Of a DNA stretch of 64,000 bases, positions 25,876 through 34,731 are shown piece after piece (the first letter of the stretch is position 1; each line of letters opens with the position of its first letter). A model generated the notes under the pieces. The model was not told the DNA's origin. It saw only the letters and a program-made list of their open reading frames with translations, and searched no databases. The translations under genes and the position numbers were made by a program. Source of the DNA: Thiomicrorhabdus sp033238645. GTDB taxonomy: Bacteria; Pseudomonadota; Gammaproteobacteria; Thiomicrospirales; Thiomicrospiraceae. The DNA lies in contig BQXR01000009.1 of NCBI GenBank assembly GCA_033238645.1, positions 1 through 64,000 of the forward strand. The letters run 5' to 3'.

Positions 25876-26760
25876 TTATGCTCCTGGAATATATACGCCA
25901 GAATGTTGAATTAATTTGACCAAGGTTTTAGAAGCTTTTTCGATAAAACCAATTGCTTGTTTGTGCTCACCCTTCGATGCAAGCAGAACTCCTTGATCAT
26001 AGTAACTCTTAGCTCTGTCAAAGAAAGGCTTGGACTCTTTATCTATTTTAATTAATTCTCGATCATTAATTAACATATTTACAAGCATTTTGTAATGCTC
26101 ATATTTAGATATCTCGTAATCAAATGCTTCCTTAAACGTCGCAAAATCAAGACTTCTAACAAGAGACAGACCATCTCTTTGAGACTTAATAGATTCTGCA
26201 ATTAGAACATAAGCTTTGGATAGGGACACCATAGCATCTTTAAAACTTTTCTTGGCTGCACTTTGACCAGCTTCAAGCAGCAAAGGATCTATAGATTCTT
26301 CCAACAGAGATTGTTTACTATAATCCTTATTATCATCTGTAATTCTTTTATGTGCAGATAAAAGAGCATCTATACTCTTTAATTTCTTCTGATAATCAAT
26401 ACTTGGCTTTTTTGAGACATAAGCAGGAGTATTATTAGCGAGACGTCCAGCAATCATTAGTAGTCGCATTACCTCACTACGAGCAATTACAGCTTGATTC
26501 AGCTCTCCTGACGCTAAATATCCTAGAGCTTTTGTATAGATTGAAAGCGCCTGACTTAAAGACTTAGTCGCTTCTGGTAATTTGGCAGTCCTTACACGTT
26601 CTGCAAGACTGGATTGAGTCAATAGTTGCTCAACAAGAACTAGCGAACTACGCAGGCTTTGCTCACTGATTGACTGTTCTTTCTCTGCATAAGATGTAGA
26701 AAAAGAAGTCGCCCATAAAAGGGCGACCAAGGTTATAAAACAAAACCTTATTCTAAACAT
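25876..26760 (-). CDS. Secreted helical repeat-like protein, paralogue 2
   Basis: 294 residues, signal peptide ending TSYAEKE, then almost entirely helical with TPR-like spacing (AIGFIEKASKTLVKLIQH at the end). It is a paralogue of the next upstream gene (26781): both have an SLDFATxxExxxYEL/ISK motif in the middle and a similar C-terminal helix pair. I do not recognise a named family. Each paralogue follows or precedes a triheme gene, suggesting a structural or docking role in the electron chain. Confidence 0.8.
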   Translation of the reverse strand: MFRIRFCFITLVALLWATSFSTSYAEKEQSISEQSLRSSLVLVEQLLTQSSLAERVRTAKLPEATKSLSQALSIYTKALGYLASGELNQAVIARSEVMRLLMIAGRLANNTPAYVSKKPSIDYQKKLKSIDALLSAHKRITDDNKDYSKQSLLEESIDPLLLEAGQSAAKKSFKDAMVSLSKAYVLIAESIKSQRDGLSLVRSLDFATFKEAFDYEISKYEHYKMLVNMLINDRELIKIDKESKPFFDRAKSYYDQGVLLASKGEHKQAIGFIEKASKTLVKLIQHSGVYIPGA

Positions 26761-26780
26761 TATATATACCTTACGAACAA

Positions 26781-27614
26781 CTATCGAATACCCATCATAC
26801 GCAATGAACTAAGATATTTTTTAGTTGATTTTTGTAATGATTTAATAGCAGCCTCAATAGACTGACTCTCATATTCAGATTCAGCAATAACTCGAATATC
26901 CTCAGCATTTTTAATAAATCGCTTAATGAGCATCAGCTTTCCACCCGTTGGTTTCTTCTGATCCATCGCAATTGGAATTAAACGCTTATATTCTGCATTC
27001 TTACCAAGCTCGTACTTATACTCTTCATCTGCTGTTGCAAAATCAAGACTACTCACAATTTCACTACTTGTCATTGAACGATTGCTCATATTAACAACCC
27101 GATCCAAGTTAGTACTAAGGATCTTGTTCGCTTTTTTGTAGTGCTTTTGGTTATATAATCCTTCCGCTTCAGCAATACCTGCATTAACTTCTTTTATAGT
27201 CGTCTTTTCATCACCTGATACATAAGGTGCTGTTTCATACCACTCTAAGTAAGAAGCAATTTCTTCGGTCAACTCAGCGTAACGAACTTTCATTACTTTC
27301 TGAGCCGATTCAGATGCAGGTAATAGCTTGGCAGCTTCGGTAAACTTTCTCAAAGCTAATCCCGCTAGGGCATTAGCTTGCTTAGGAATACCGTTCTGAT
27401 GAGCTATTTTTGCTTGCTCTAGAAGGTCTCGAGCTTTTTTCAAAGCCAGTCTTACTTCATCCGTATCCTGAACTTCTAATCTTTTTGCTGTTTTTGAATT
27501 CATCAAAAGATTATCAGTGTAATTAATTTTAGGAGAAGGTTTAATTACCTGCTCTGCAAGCACCGAGGTGCTTACAAACAAAGCAAGACTCAAAATAGAC
27601 CATAGCCTAATCAT
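26781..27614 (-). CDS. Secreted helical repeat-like protein, paralogue 1
   Basis: 277 residues with a signal peptide (LSLALFVSTSVLAEQ). Helical throughout; the N-terminal half (ALKKARDLLEQAKIAHQNG and the next pair) looks like TPR-type helix hairpins. Shares SSLDFATADEEYKYELGKN with its paralogue at 25876. It starts two bases after the triheme stop, so the two are co-translated. No heme site, metal site or catalytic motif seen. Confidence 0.8.
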   Translation of the reverse strand: MIRLWSILSLALFVSTSVLAEQVIKPSPKINYTDNLLMNSKTAKRLEVQDTDEVRLALKKARDLLEQAKIAHQNGIPKQANALAGLALRKFTEAAKLLPASESAQKVMKVRYAELTEEIASYLEWYETAPYVSGDEKTTIKEVNAGIAEAEGLYNQKHYKKANKILSTNLDRVVNMSNRSMTSSEIVSSLDFATADEEYKYELGKNAEYKRLIPIAMDQKKPTGGKLMLIKRFIKNAEDIRVIAESEYESQSIEAAIKSLQKSTKKYLSSLRMMGIR

Positions 27615-27616
27615 TT

Positions 27617-28222
27617 CTAATTAGCTCTTGAACGCTTAAGAACAGCATTTTTAGCTTTAGGCTTAGAGTGACAAAGCTTACACGTAGATGAAGTCACTGG
27701 AAATGCAACCGCGCCGTGACACTTACCACAAGACTCACCCAGCATAATAGCCGCCATACTCATCTGGTTAGCACCTTTCTGAGGAATGAAGATACCTGTA
27801 TGACAGTTTGAACATGCAAGAAGTAATGTATGTCTATCATGCGGGAATACTACATCTGGCATAGAACCTTTAACCTGACGAACAATGTTTAGGTTCATGA
27901 TAATTGGCTTAGGCTTAGGATCAAAACGATCATGACGAGGCGTGATCTTATTTGTTCTAATAGACTTAATCCAATTTACCTTGTTACCCCATTTAGCCTT
28001 AACAAGCGTGCTAAAAGCTTCTTTTGGTGGTTGTAACATGTGAGTACCTGGGTTGTCAGCATCATGAACACCATCTTCCGCAGGGGGAAGGTTATCAGGT
28101 AATTTTGGCTTAAGCATACGGTTAAATGTATTACTTGAAGCACCCGCTGTTTGAGCTAAAGCGCCCATTGAAAACACCCATGAAATGGATGCGATTAATA
28201 CCAATACTGAAATCTTTTTCAT
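27617..28222 (-). CDS. Triheme c7-like periplasmic cytochrome (second of three)
   Basis: About 201 residues with a signal peptide (SMGALAQ). Heme sites CSNCH, CGKCH and CKLCH; FPHDRH supplies ligands before the first. The N-terminal half is a proline- and lysine-rich spacer ending in MNLNIVRQVKGSMPDVVF. I start at the ATG at 28222 instead of an in-frame TTG six bases upstream. Probable periplasmic electron carrier between the inner membrane and the barrel complex. Confidence 0.9.
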   Translation of the reverse strand: MKKISVLVLIASISWVFSMGALAQTAGASSNTFNRMLKPKLPDNLPPAEDGVHDADNPGTHMLQPPKEAFSTLVKAKWGNKVNWIKSIRTNKITPRHDRFDPKPKPIIMNLNIVRQVKGSMPDVVFPHDRHTLLLACSNCHTGIFIPQKGANQMSMAAIMLGESCGKCHGAVAFPVTSSTCKLCHSKPKAKNAVLKRSRAN

Positions 28223-28237
28223 AATCAATCCAACCTT

Positions 28238-28642
28238 CTAGTTTTTCGGCTTAGCTATATTTGAGGCACGTAAAGGACTACCCATAACTTGAGTCGGTGT
28301 ACCTGGAATACCTGAGTGACAAACATCACAGTTTTCAATTGACCATGCAATTTCACCATTGTGACAAGCTCCACAGAACTCACCTTCGATGATTTTAGCC
28401 ATGGTGATCTCATTCTTACCCGCTCCAAACTGGAAGCCTAGGTCAGCATGACATACACTACAGTTAAATCTAATACGGTGGAACCAGTGCGGAAACACCG
28501 CAGGTCTCATTTCAGCCGCATCAGCCCAATTGTTGATTACTACATCTGCATATTCTGCATTTGCCTTGACTGGCACTAATAGAGTAAAAAGCGTCATAAG
28601 AACAACGCCCAAACCTAAAATATTTTGTTTTATCTGCACCAT
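28238..28642 (-). CDS. Triheme c7-like periplasmic cytochrome (first of three)
   Basis: 134 residues, signal peptide ending VKANAE, and three heme sites CSVCH, CGACH and CDVCH after FPHWFH. Shortest of the three triheme proteins and lying directly downstream of the outer-membrane barrel gene, as expected for a carrier that docks at, or inserts into, the barrel. Confidence 0.9.
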   Translation of the reverse strand: MVQIKQNILGLGVVLMTLFTLLVPVKANAEYADVVINNWADAAEMRPAVFPHWFHRIRFNCSVCHADLGFQFGAGKNEITMAKIIEGEFCGACHNGEIAWSIENCDVCHSGIPGTPTQVMGSPLRASNIAKPKN

Positions 28643-28663
28643 TTTTTCCCCACAAGATTAAAG

Positions 28664-30439
28664 TTAAAAAACTCGTTTTACATTAAAATAAACCATATTA
28701 TAACTAACCTGTCGTGCTTCGCGATACATATACTGTAGAGATGTATCGAGTTTCCCAACACGATAAACTAGTTTATTGTTCCAGACCTGCTGACTGGTTA
28801 AATCATCGCTCTGATCAACTACAGATTGAGAAAATCTATAATCTGAGTTGAATACCAAACCAGCAATCGAGAACGGGTTCAAATAAGATAAGTTAAAATT
28901 TATCGTTGAACTAGACGTACTTGATGCTGTTGACCCACCAGCAACTTGCGTATGCTGATAATTGGTCATTTGATAATTAAGTTTCCCGCCTAATTTTATT
29001 CGATGCGATATGTTTTTCTGCTGACTTAGGTCAATACCCATAGTTTGCATCGAACTAGAATCACTAAAATTACGACGGTCTGAAAAAATTAATTGTGCCT
29101 GTCTACGCTCTGGACCAAGCAACTGGTTCCAACTTAATGTTGCTCTATGCCCCAAACGTTGATAAGTTTCACTCAGATCAGTACTGGAATTTATTACATT
29201 TACTGAAAAATCCTGACCTGCTTGTAATGAAACACGCTGCTTGCCTGATAGAGACCAGCTTCTACTCATTGCTTGGCCTAATGTTACAGAGCTATCATCC
29301 TGCGTCTTATCTGTATCCTTAAGTTGGCTATAACTAGCACCGGTACGCCAGTCATAGAAAACCTTGCCTAATGAGATACGATCAGAGCGATAGTTTATAC
29401 CAACCCTATCTCTGGCAGTCTCATTCTGGCTCACTTCGGTCGTGCTTTGTAAACGGGATAGACGAACATTCACATTTAAGTTTTTCGTAAATCTGTGCAC
29501 CACTCCTAGACTTGTAGACAAACTGGACATCTTATTATCTTGAGGGGGCTGAACTACCAACAGAGTCATCCCTGAATACCTTATATTAGAAGTAACGGAT
29601 GTTTTCTCACTCTGACTACGCCAAGTAACAAGAGAGTTCACTTGATCCATTGACATAGTGTAGTTATAACTCGCACCTGTACTGGCGTTGAGTGTAACCT
29701 GATCAATTTTACTGCTGGAGGCCACAGTACTAAACGTAAACTGCCTCAGGCCCGTATAACCATGGTTAAGACTAATTAAGCTTGTTTCTCGTTCAACTCC
29801 ATCATACGTAGTGCTCTCTTTCTGAGAAGCAACGGCCCTAAGATCACCACCTGAAGACCTCCATATCCCTTTTAGATCTAATGAGTTCGAACCATAGACG
29901 CCCTTATTACTTGAATCGTATGTATCATTAGTATGGATTAAGTCAAGTCGAAACTTATCCCCTACATATGACTGCGACACAAACATCGTTTGCCCTACCA
30001 CATGATCATCTGATAGAGCACCACTATCAGCTATTGCCTTTACAGCTGGCGAATTACTTGAATCATATAACCCATAATTAAAACTAAAGGGCACCTTACT
30101 CTGAGACAATACATCCAGCCCAACAGACCCACTTACAGATTGTGTTGCACCACTACCTTGACTATTCACAGTATCCTGCTGAACAAAAGTTAAGTTTGAA
30201 CGCCCCTTAATGAACCAATCTTGCCAAATAAAAAAACGATTACTCATATTTGCTCGCAGCGCAGCCTGATTCTCACTAGCCCCAGTACTATGTGAGATCA
30301 TACGGTAATCATAACCAAGACTGCCGTTCAAACCAGTACTAACCAAAACACTTGCAACAGCAGGCACTGACAGCATCACCATAAACATGGCTACAAAGAA
30401 TACACAATAAACATTAACTCTTAGAGTGCTAATACCCAT
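28664..30439 (-). CDS. Outer-membrane beta-barrel protein (porin-cytochrome-like)
   Basis: 591 residues: signal peptide (MLSVPAVASV), then alternating amphipathic strands throughout, for example FSFNYGLYDS, WNNKLVYRVG and LDTSLQYMYREA, ending in Phe as outer-membrane barrels do. About 20 or more strands are possible. It resembles MtrB/PioB-type or Geobacter porin-cytochrome barrels in size and context, not in a motif I can verify. It follows the isomerase by one base and precedes three c7-like cytochromes, which fits a transmembrane sheath for heme wires. A cytochrome-exporting role is the alternative. Confidence 0.85.
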   Translation of the reverse strand: MGISTLRVNVYCVFFVAMFMVMLSVPAVASVLVSTGLNGSLGYDYRMISHSTGASENQAALRANMSNRFFIWQDWFIKGRSNLTFVQQDTVNSQGSGATQSVSGSVGLDVLSQSKVPFSFNYGLYDSSNSPAVKAIADSGALSDDHVVGQTMFVSQSYVGDKFRLDLIHTNDTYDSSNKGVYGSNSLDLKGIWRSSGGDLRAVASQKESTTYDGVERETSLISLNHGYTGLRQFTFSTVASSSKIDQVTLNASTGASYNYTMSMDQVNSLVTWRSQSEKTSVTSNIRYSGMTLLVVQPPQDNKMSSLSTSLGVVHRFTKNLNVNVRLSRLQSTTEVSQNETARDRVGINYRSDRISLGKVFYDWRTGASYSQLKDTDKTQDDSSVTLGQAMSRSWSLSGKQRVSLQAGQDFSVNVINSSTDLSETYQRLGHRATLSWNQLLGPERRQAQLIFSDRRNFSDSSSMQTMGIDLSQQKNISHRIKLGGKLNYQMTNYQHTQVAGGSTASSTSSSTINFNLSYLNPFSIAGLVFNSDYRFSQSVVDQSDDLTSQQVWNNKLVYRVGKLDTSLQYMYREARQVSYNMVYFNVKRVF

Positions 30440-30440
30440 A

Positions 30441-31463
30441 TTATCTCTGCATCATCTCTGCGAGTAGCTCACTTTGAATAATCAATGCATTTTGCCTAAG
30501 ATGCTTAACAAACTTATTCCATGCCTCATCTTTCAATTTCGATGATAACAAACGATGAGCTCTCTCCTTCTGAGAAGTGTACGGCTTTTTAAAAGATTTC
30601 TTTACGGCCTCTAAACGAACAAGAACATATCCCTCAAGAATACGGATGGGTTCGCTTAACTCACCTTTCTTTAGCGATCGCAGAATAACCTCAACCTCCT
30701 CACTAAGCACTCCTTCATGCAAGAAGCCCATATCACCACCTATATCAGCAGTTTCATCATCAGAGTAACGCTTAGCGATGACCGAAAAACTTTCTCCATT
30801 AAGAATCCGCTCTCTTAAATCACTTATATGATCTTTAGCTTCACTCCACTTTGCAGATAAAGAGTTTGGAGACACTTTGATTAATATTAGAGATAGCTTT
30901 CGCTCTAAGGGCACTACAAACAACTCTGAGTTCTGATCATAATACTGCCGTGCCATAGACTCTGTAATATTAACTTTATCGCGAACACTGACTTCAAGTA
31001 TTTTAATTCTTTCTCGTGATTCAAGCTGCTGGCGGATACTCATCATAGCCTGATCTCTTACATCCTCAGGCAAACTATTAAACTTACTTAACAGTGTAAA
31101 CATGTCTTTATCAACTTTCTCAGCACTGGGATTAATCCCCCGTTTTTCAGCTTCAAGCATCAATAAGGCATTATCAATCAACCGTTGTGAAACCTCATGT
31201 AACAACTGCTTATAGGCCACATCGGATACACGACCATGATAGTATTTACTACGAATCTCACTCCGCACAGTCTGTACAAATACCTGACGTGGAATCTCAA
31301 ACCCATTTACAGTAGCAAAAACCCTATTAACCGCACCAGATTCAGTAGTAGCTCCATTAGCCACACCAGCTTCAGTAGATGCTAGAAGCTCATTAAAAAC
31401 TCCTAGTAAACCTAAGCAAATAAGTAGAGCTTTCCACCAGTAGCTTTTACAAACTCGAGACAT
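30441..31463 (-). CDS. Periplasmic PpiC/SurA-like peptidyl-prolyl isomerase
   Basis: 340 residues with a signal peptide, a SurA-like N-terminal helical chaperone domain (VFATVNGFEIPRQVFVQTVR, then ALLMLEAEKRGI) and one parvulin domain (about residues 185-290: LSLILIKVSP, FSVIAKRYSDDETADIGGDM, GELSEPIRILEGYVLVRL). It likely folds the barrel or the secreted cytochromes. I use the ATG at 31463; a TTG precedes it. Placement between the tetraheme gene and the barrel suggests a client in this operon. Confidence 0.9.
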   Translation of the reverse strand: MSRVCKSYWWKALLICLGLLGVFNELLASTEAGVANGATTESGAVNRVFATVNGFEIPRQVFVQTVRSEIRSKYYHGRVSDVAYKQLLHEVSQRLIDNALLMLEAEKRGINPSAEKVDKDMFTLLSKFNSLPEDVRDQAMMSIRQQLESRERIKILEVSVRDKVNITESMARQYYDQNSELFVVPLERKLSLILIKVSPNSLSAKWSEAKDHISDLRERILNGESFSVIAKRYSDDETADIGGDMGFLHEGVLSEEVEVILRSLKKGELSEPIRILEGYVLVRLEAVKKSFKKPYTSQKERAHRLLSSKLKDEAWNKFVKHLRQNALIIQSELLAEMMQR

Positions 31464-31491
31464 CAATCAACCTTATTCCACACAAACATTC

Positions 31492-32280
31492 TTACTTGAT
31501 GTGACACGTTAAGCACAATGCACTCACATCATTTGATTTACGTAAGAAAGTACCGTAATCAGTCTTATGCGGGTTATGACAAGATGCACACTCTACAGTT
31601 GGGCCAAATGTATTTCCAACCCCTCCGTAAAGAGGTAATCCATCACCACCTACAGCTCCAACCCATAAACGGCTTGTACTTGCATCCCAAATAGGATCAT
31701 TAAACAACTTATCACCGGCACTATCTGCCACATTATTACCAGCCATTATAGCTGCCCAAGTTAAACCACCACCAGCATACTGAATCCCAACAGGATGGTC
31801 ATTTCTTAAATCCTTACCTAAAACAGGAACTGTATTATTTACTGCACCTGTTAAAGCGAGCATAGTGACACCCGTTCCAATATTCTGCCCTGCTGGATTA
31901 TAGTTATAAATACCAGGCCCTGTTGTCGGGGCATTCAACACCAAATCTAATGCTGAAGTACCATCATGACATGACAGGCAAGCCAGAGAAATTCCACCAG
32001 AGTCTAAATCAACACTACCATCTAACGTTGAAGTACCAAGAGTATCGTAGGTTTGAAACGTACTAGAAGCTGGCAATACCTTATTCCATAAAGGGGCTTT
32101 AGCACCTGTATCCCCTCCATGCGGAGTATGACAGAATACGCATATTCGTGCGGTACCCGCCCCTACATCAGACAAACCTGACGAGGATAGATTATGTTTA
32201 GAACTCACAATTCCTGCTTGAAGAGCGCTTGAAAAAAACACCCCTCCAAAACTAAGTAAAACCAATTTTGATATATTCAT
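31492..32280 (-). CDS. Tetraheme c-type cytochrome, candidate filament subunit
   Basis: 262 residues, signal peptide ending SALQAG. Four heme sites CVFCH, CLSCH, CASCH and CLTCH. The only other histidines are in SKHNL, TPHGG, NDHPV and NPHKT, so there are exactly eight, enough for four bis-His hemes. Size, heme count and these motifs recall the tetraheme OmcE-type proteins that polymerise into extracellular cytochrome filaments. It shares its motif order with the N-terminal third of the 11-heme proteins. It lies at the head of the isomerase-barrel operon. Polymerisation is inference. Confidence 0.9.
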   Translation of the reverse strand: MNISKLVLLSFGGVFFSSALQAGIVSSKHNLSSSGLSDVGAGTARICVFCHTPHGGDTGAKAPLWNKVLPASSTFQTYDTLGTSTLDGSVDLDSGGISLACLSCHDGTSALDLVLNAPTTGPGIYNYNPAGQNIGTGVTMLALTGAVNNTVPVLGKDLRNDHPVGIQYAGGGLTWAAIMAGNNVADSAGDKLFNDPIWDASTSRLWVGAVGGDGLPLYGGVGNTFGPTVECASCHNPHKTDYGTFLRKSNDVSALCLTCHIK

Positions 32281-32480
32281 CAGATAAACCCTCTTAAAAA
32301 CATCTAATACTTCCCTTATAAATATACCCTACTTCAACACTTACCTTGCAATAGAATTTAGTTATGGGGTATAATAATTTTTTATACGCATATACATACG
32401 TACATACTGTAATTTATCGCGGCATAATACCATAGGGTACAACAAATAAGTAGCTTTATCCCTTCATCTAGAACTGATTT

Positions 32481-32792
32481 CTACCAACTCTGATCAATCA
32501 TATATTCAACCACTTCCTTGACCTTATTATCAGATAGATTTAGGTGACCACCTTTTGCTGGCATAACCCCTTTTTCACCTACATAACCCATATTTGCATT
32601 ATGGGTTAAAATTGATATCCCTTTAGAAATTCGCTGAGTCCAGTCTTCTCGATTTCCAACTATTGGCGCACCAAACACCCCCTGCTCATGACAAGCAGAA
32701 CAGTATTGTTCATATACCTCTGAACCCGCACCATCAGCCTGAACATTAAATGCTAAAGACATAAAAAATAGTACCGCTATTAACTTATTCAT
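32481..32792 (-). CDS. Cytochrome c5-type monoheme protein
   Basis: 103 residues with a signal peptide (FMSLAFNVQAD). The single heme site is Cys31-Cys34-His35 (YCSACHEQG), with GAPIVGNREDW after it and the distal Met probably in KGVMPAKGG. Small soluble electron carrier of the c5/class I type. It follows ccmI directly. Confidence 0.93.
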   Translation of the reverse strand: MNKLIAVLFFMSLAFNVQADGAGSEVYEQYCSACHEQGVFGAPIVGNREDWTQRISKGISILTHNANMGYVGEKGVMPAKGGHLNLSDNKVKEVVEYMIDQSW

Positions 32793-32830
32793 TCACTCTT
32801 CCTTCTATAACACTAAAGCTTGTTCAGAAA

Positions 32831-33712
32831 CTACTGGGTAATATTACTTTTCGAAACTTCAATTAAGTTCTGTTTTATTGCTTGATACGTCTCAGTGCCA
32901 GGTTCTAAAAGAGACAATAAGTGGCTCCAATATTTTTCAGCCAAAACATAGTCTTTACTATAGTAGGCCGCAGTCCCAGCGATCCATAAACTTTGCTGAT
33001 GATTCGGGTCAATTTGTAAGGCCTTCAGTATCCATTGATAAGAGGGCGTATCAAGCAAAAGACCTCCAGCCTGGGCTGCTAAAATATCTGCATATCGAAA
33101 ATAAATCTCAGCATCTTTTACACCCTTATTAATAAGGTGAAGATAAGCTTTTGCAGCCCCATCGTAATCCCTCATCACCTGAAGAGATTGTGCTAACATG
33201 CGCCAGCTATCGAGATCATCAGGGTTTGCTAAAGCTTTCTGCTTGACTCGCTGAACCATCGCAGAGACGTCCACCCCCCCTTGTGTTGTATGAGGATCTT
33301 CCTGACCTACTACTTGCGTAGACTGCCTTGCTGATGCCCTATCAGACATATAGCGAATATTTTCTGTATTAGTTCCCACCTGATCATAAATAAAATAGGC
33401 CGAGCTGGGTAATACAACAGCCAGAACTAATATGAGAATAGGGTTATTTTTTGTATGCTGACTACTATCAATTTCTTTCTGACTTGCCGTCTCTAGAAAC
33501 GTTCTCTGTAAATCGACGCGTGCAGACCGATGCTGACCCTGATTAATCACCCCCTGATCTAAATCAAAATCTAATTCTACCAACTGATCCTCTAAAATCC
33601 TTGCATTTACAGATTGCAAATCAGGGCTATCATCTTTTTTACTACGTAGTAATGGATAAAGAGCCCAAACAATGATTACAACCGCTATTAACCCTGTTAC
33701 AACTAAGAACAT
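32831..33712 (-). CDS. ccmI: Cytochrome c biogenesis protein CcmI
   Basis: 293 residues. Two membrane helices (residues about 2-20 and 91-110) separated by a cytoplasmic helical segment with the typical RRxxxLxRTFLE-like motif, then a periplasmic TPR domain (DLDSWRMLAQSLQVMRDYDGAAKAY onward). Presents apocytochromes to CcmFH. Overlaps the ccmH stop by one base. Confidence 0.93.
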   Translation of the reverse strand: MFLVVTGLIAVVIIVWALYPLLRSKKDDSPDLQSVNARILEDQLVELDFDLDQGVINQGQHRSARVDLQRTFLETASQKEIDSSQHTKNNPILILVLAVVLPSSAYFIYDQVGTNTENIRYMSDRASARQSTQVVGQEDPHTTQGGVDVSAMVQRVKQKALANPDDLDSWRMLAQSLQVMRDYDGAAKAYLHLINKGVKDAEIYFRYADILAAQAGGLLLDTPSYQWILKALQIDPNHQQSLWIAGTAAYYSKDYVLAEKYWSHLLSLLEPGTETYQAIKQNLIEVSKSNITQ

Positions 33713-34191
33713 TAATCACTCCCCTTATCAGAATCTAAATATTTTGATAGCATTTTGTGCTCTTCGCTCGTTAACTCTTCCTCTTTTGCCATCTTAGAAC
33801 GTGTTTTAATATTAAATATCAAGACAATAACACCAAGAAGTAACAATAAGAATGGACCAAACCATAGAAGGTAATTTGATGGGGTAAAACTTGGCTTATA
33901 AAGTACAAACTCTCCATAACGATCGACCATAAACGCCTTAACCTTCTCTTTACCTACCCCTGTCGTTACCATATTATAAAGATGTGTACGCAGGTCTTCT
34001 GCCAAGCTCGCGTTAGAGTCGGCTAAAGATTGGTTCTGACAAACTGTACAACGTAACTCATGTAGCATCTCTCTATAAAGCTCTTTTTCCTCTTCACTAG
34101 AAAACTCAAGAGGGTCACCAGCTTTAATCGCATATACCACAGGACTTAACATCATATTAAGCACAATTAATAAACCTAAAACAGTTCTCAC
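33712..34191 (-). CDS. ccmH: Cytochrome c maturation thioredoxin-like protein CcmH
   Basis: 159 residues with a signal peptide, redox motif Cys48-Thr-Val-Cys51 in LRCTVCQNQSLADSNA, and a C-terminal membrane helix (LLWFGPFLLLLLGVIVLIF). Reduces apocytochrome CxxCH thiols. Overlaps ccmG by four bases. Confidence 0.96.
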   Translation of the reverse strand: MRTVLGLLIVLNMMLSPVVYAIKAGDPLEFSSEEEKELYREMLHELRCTVCQNQSLADSNASLAEDLRTHLYNMVTTGVGKEKVKAFMVDRYGEFVLYKPSFTPSNYLLWFGPFLLLLLGVIVLIFNIKTRSKMAKEEELTSEEHKMLSKYLDSDKGSD

Positions 34192-34718
34192 ACTTCTCTC
34201 TCCAGGGTTCTTAGCAGAGGCATTAATTCATTTTCAATCATCTGCGGATGCATTGGGCCTGTCTGCTTATATCTTATCACTCCATTACGATCAATAACAA
34301 AGGTTTCTGGTGTGCCATAAACACCCCATTCAATACCAACATTACCATCAAAATCATGACCGATAACAGTGTAAGGATTACCACCCAGTTGATTCAAATA
34401 AACTAAAGCATCACCACGTTTATCTTTATAGTTTAATCCAACCAAGTTTACGCCTCGACGCTGTAACTGTAGTAATAGGTGGTGCTCAGAACGACAAGCA
34501 ACACACCAGGAAGCAAATACGTTAAATACCGTTACCTTGCCTTTAAACATCTCGTTACTAATTGTTCTCTGCTGATCATGCAAGGTAACCACCTCAAACT
34601 TTGGTGCCTCCTTGCCGATTAATGGGGATGGTAGCTCTCTTGGGTTCAAACTTAAACCCACCCACATTAGACCAATCAATGCAACAAAAATAACCAATGG
34701 AATCATATGTCTATTCAT
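34188..34718 (-). CDS. ccmG: Thiol:disulfide interchange protein CcmG/DsbE
   Basis: 176 residues: N-terminal membrane anchor, thioredoxin fold with Cys72-Val-Ala-Cys75 (ASWCVACRSEH), the acidic GVYGTPETFVIDRNG loop and cis-Pro region. Supplies reducing power to CcmH and apocytochrome. A second TlpA-like protein occurs at 41779. Confidence 0.96.
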   Translation of the reverse strand: MNRHMIPLVIFVALIGLMWVGLSLNPRELPSPLIGKEAPKFEVVTLHDQQRTISNEMFKGKVTVFNVFASWCVACRSEHHLLLQLQRRGVNLVGLNYKDKRGDALVYLNQLGGNPYTVIGHDFDGNVGIEWGVYGTPETFVIDRNGVIRYKQTGPMHPQMIENELMPLLRTLEREV

Positions 34719-34731
34719 AATAAACTCTCCA

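Noticed and set aside
32678..32689. CCCCCTGCTCAT as a C-tract repeat copy inside the cytochrome c5 gene
   Set aside because: Only five C and the bases encode the conserved heme-flanking HEQG; coding constraint explains it.
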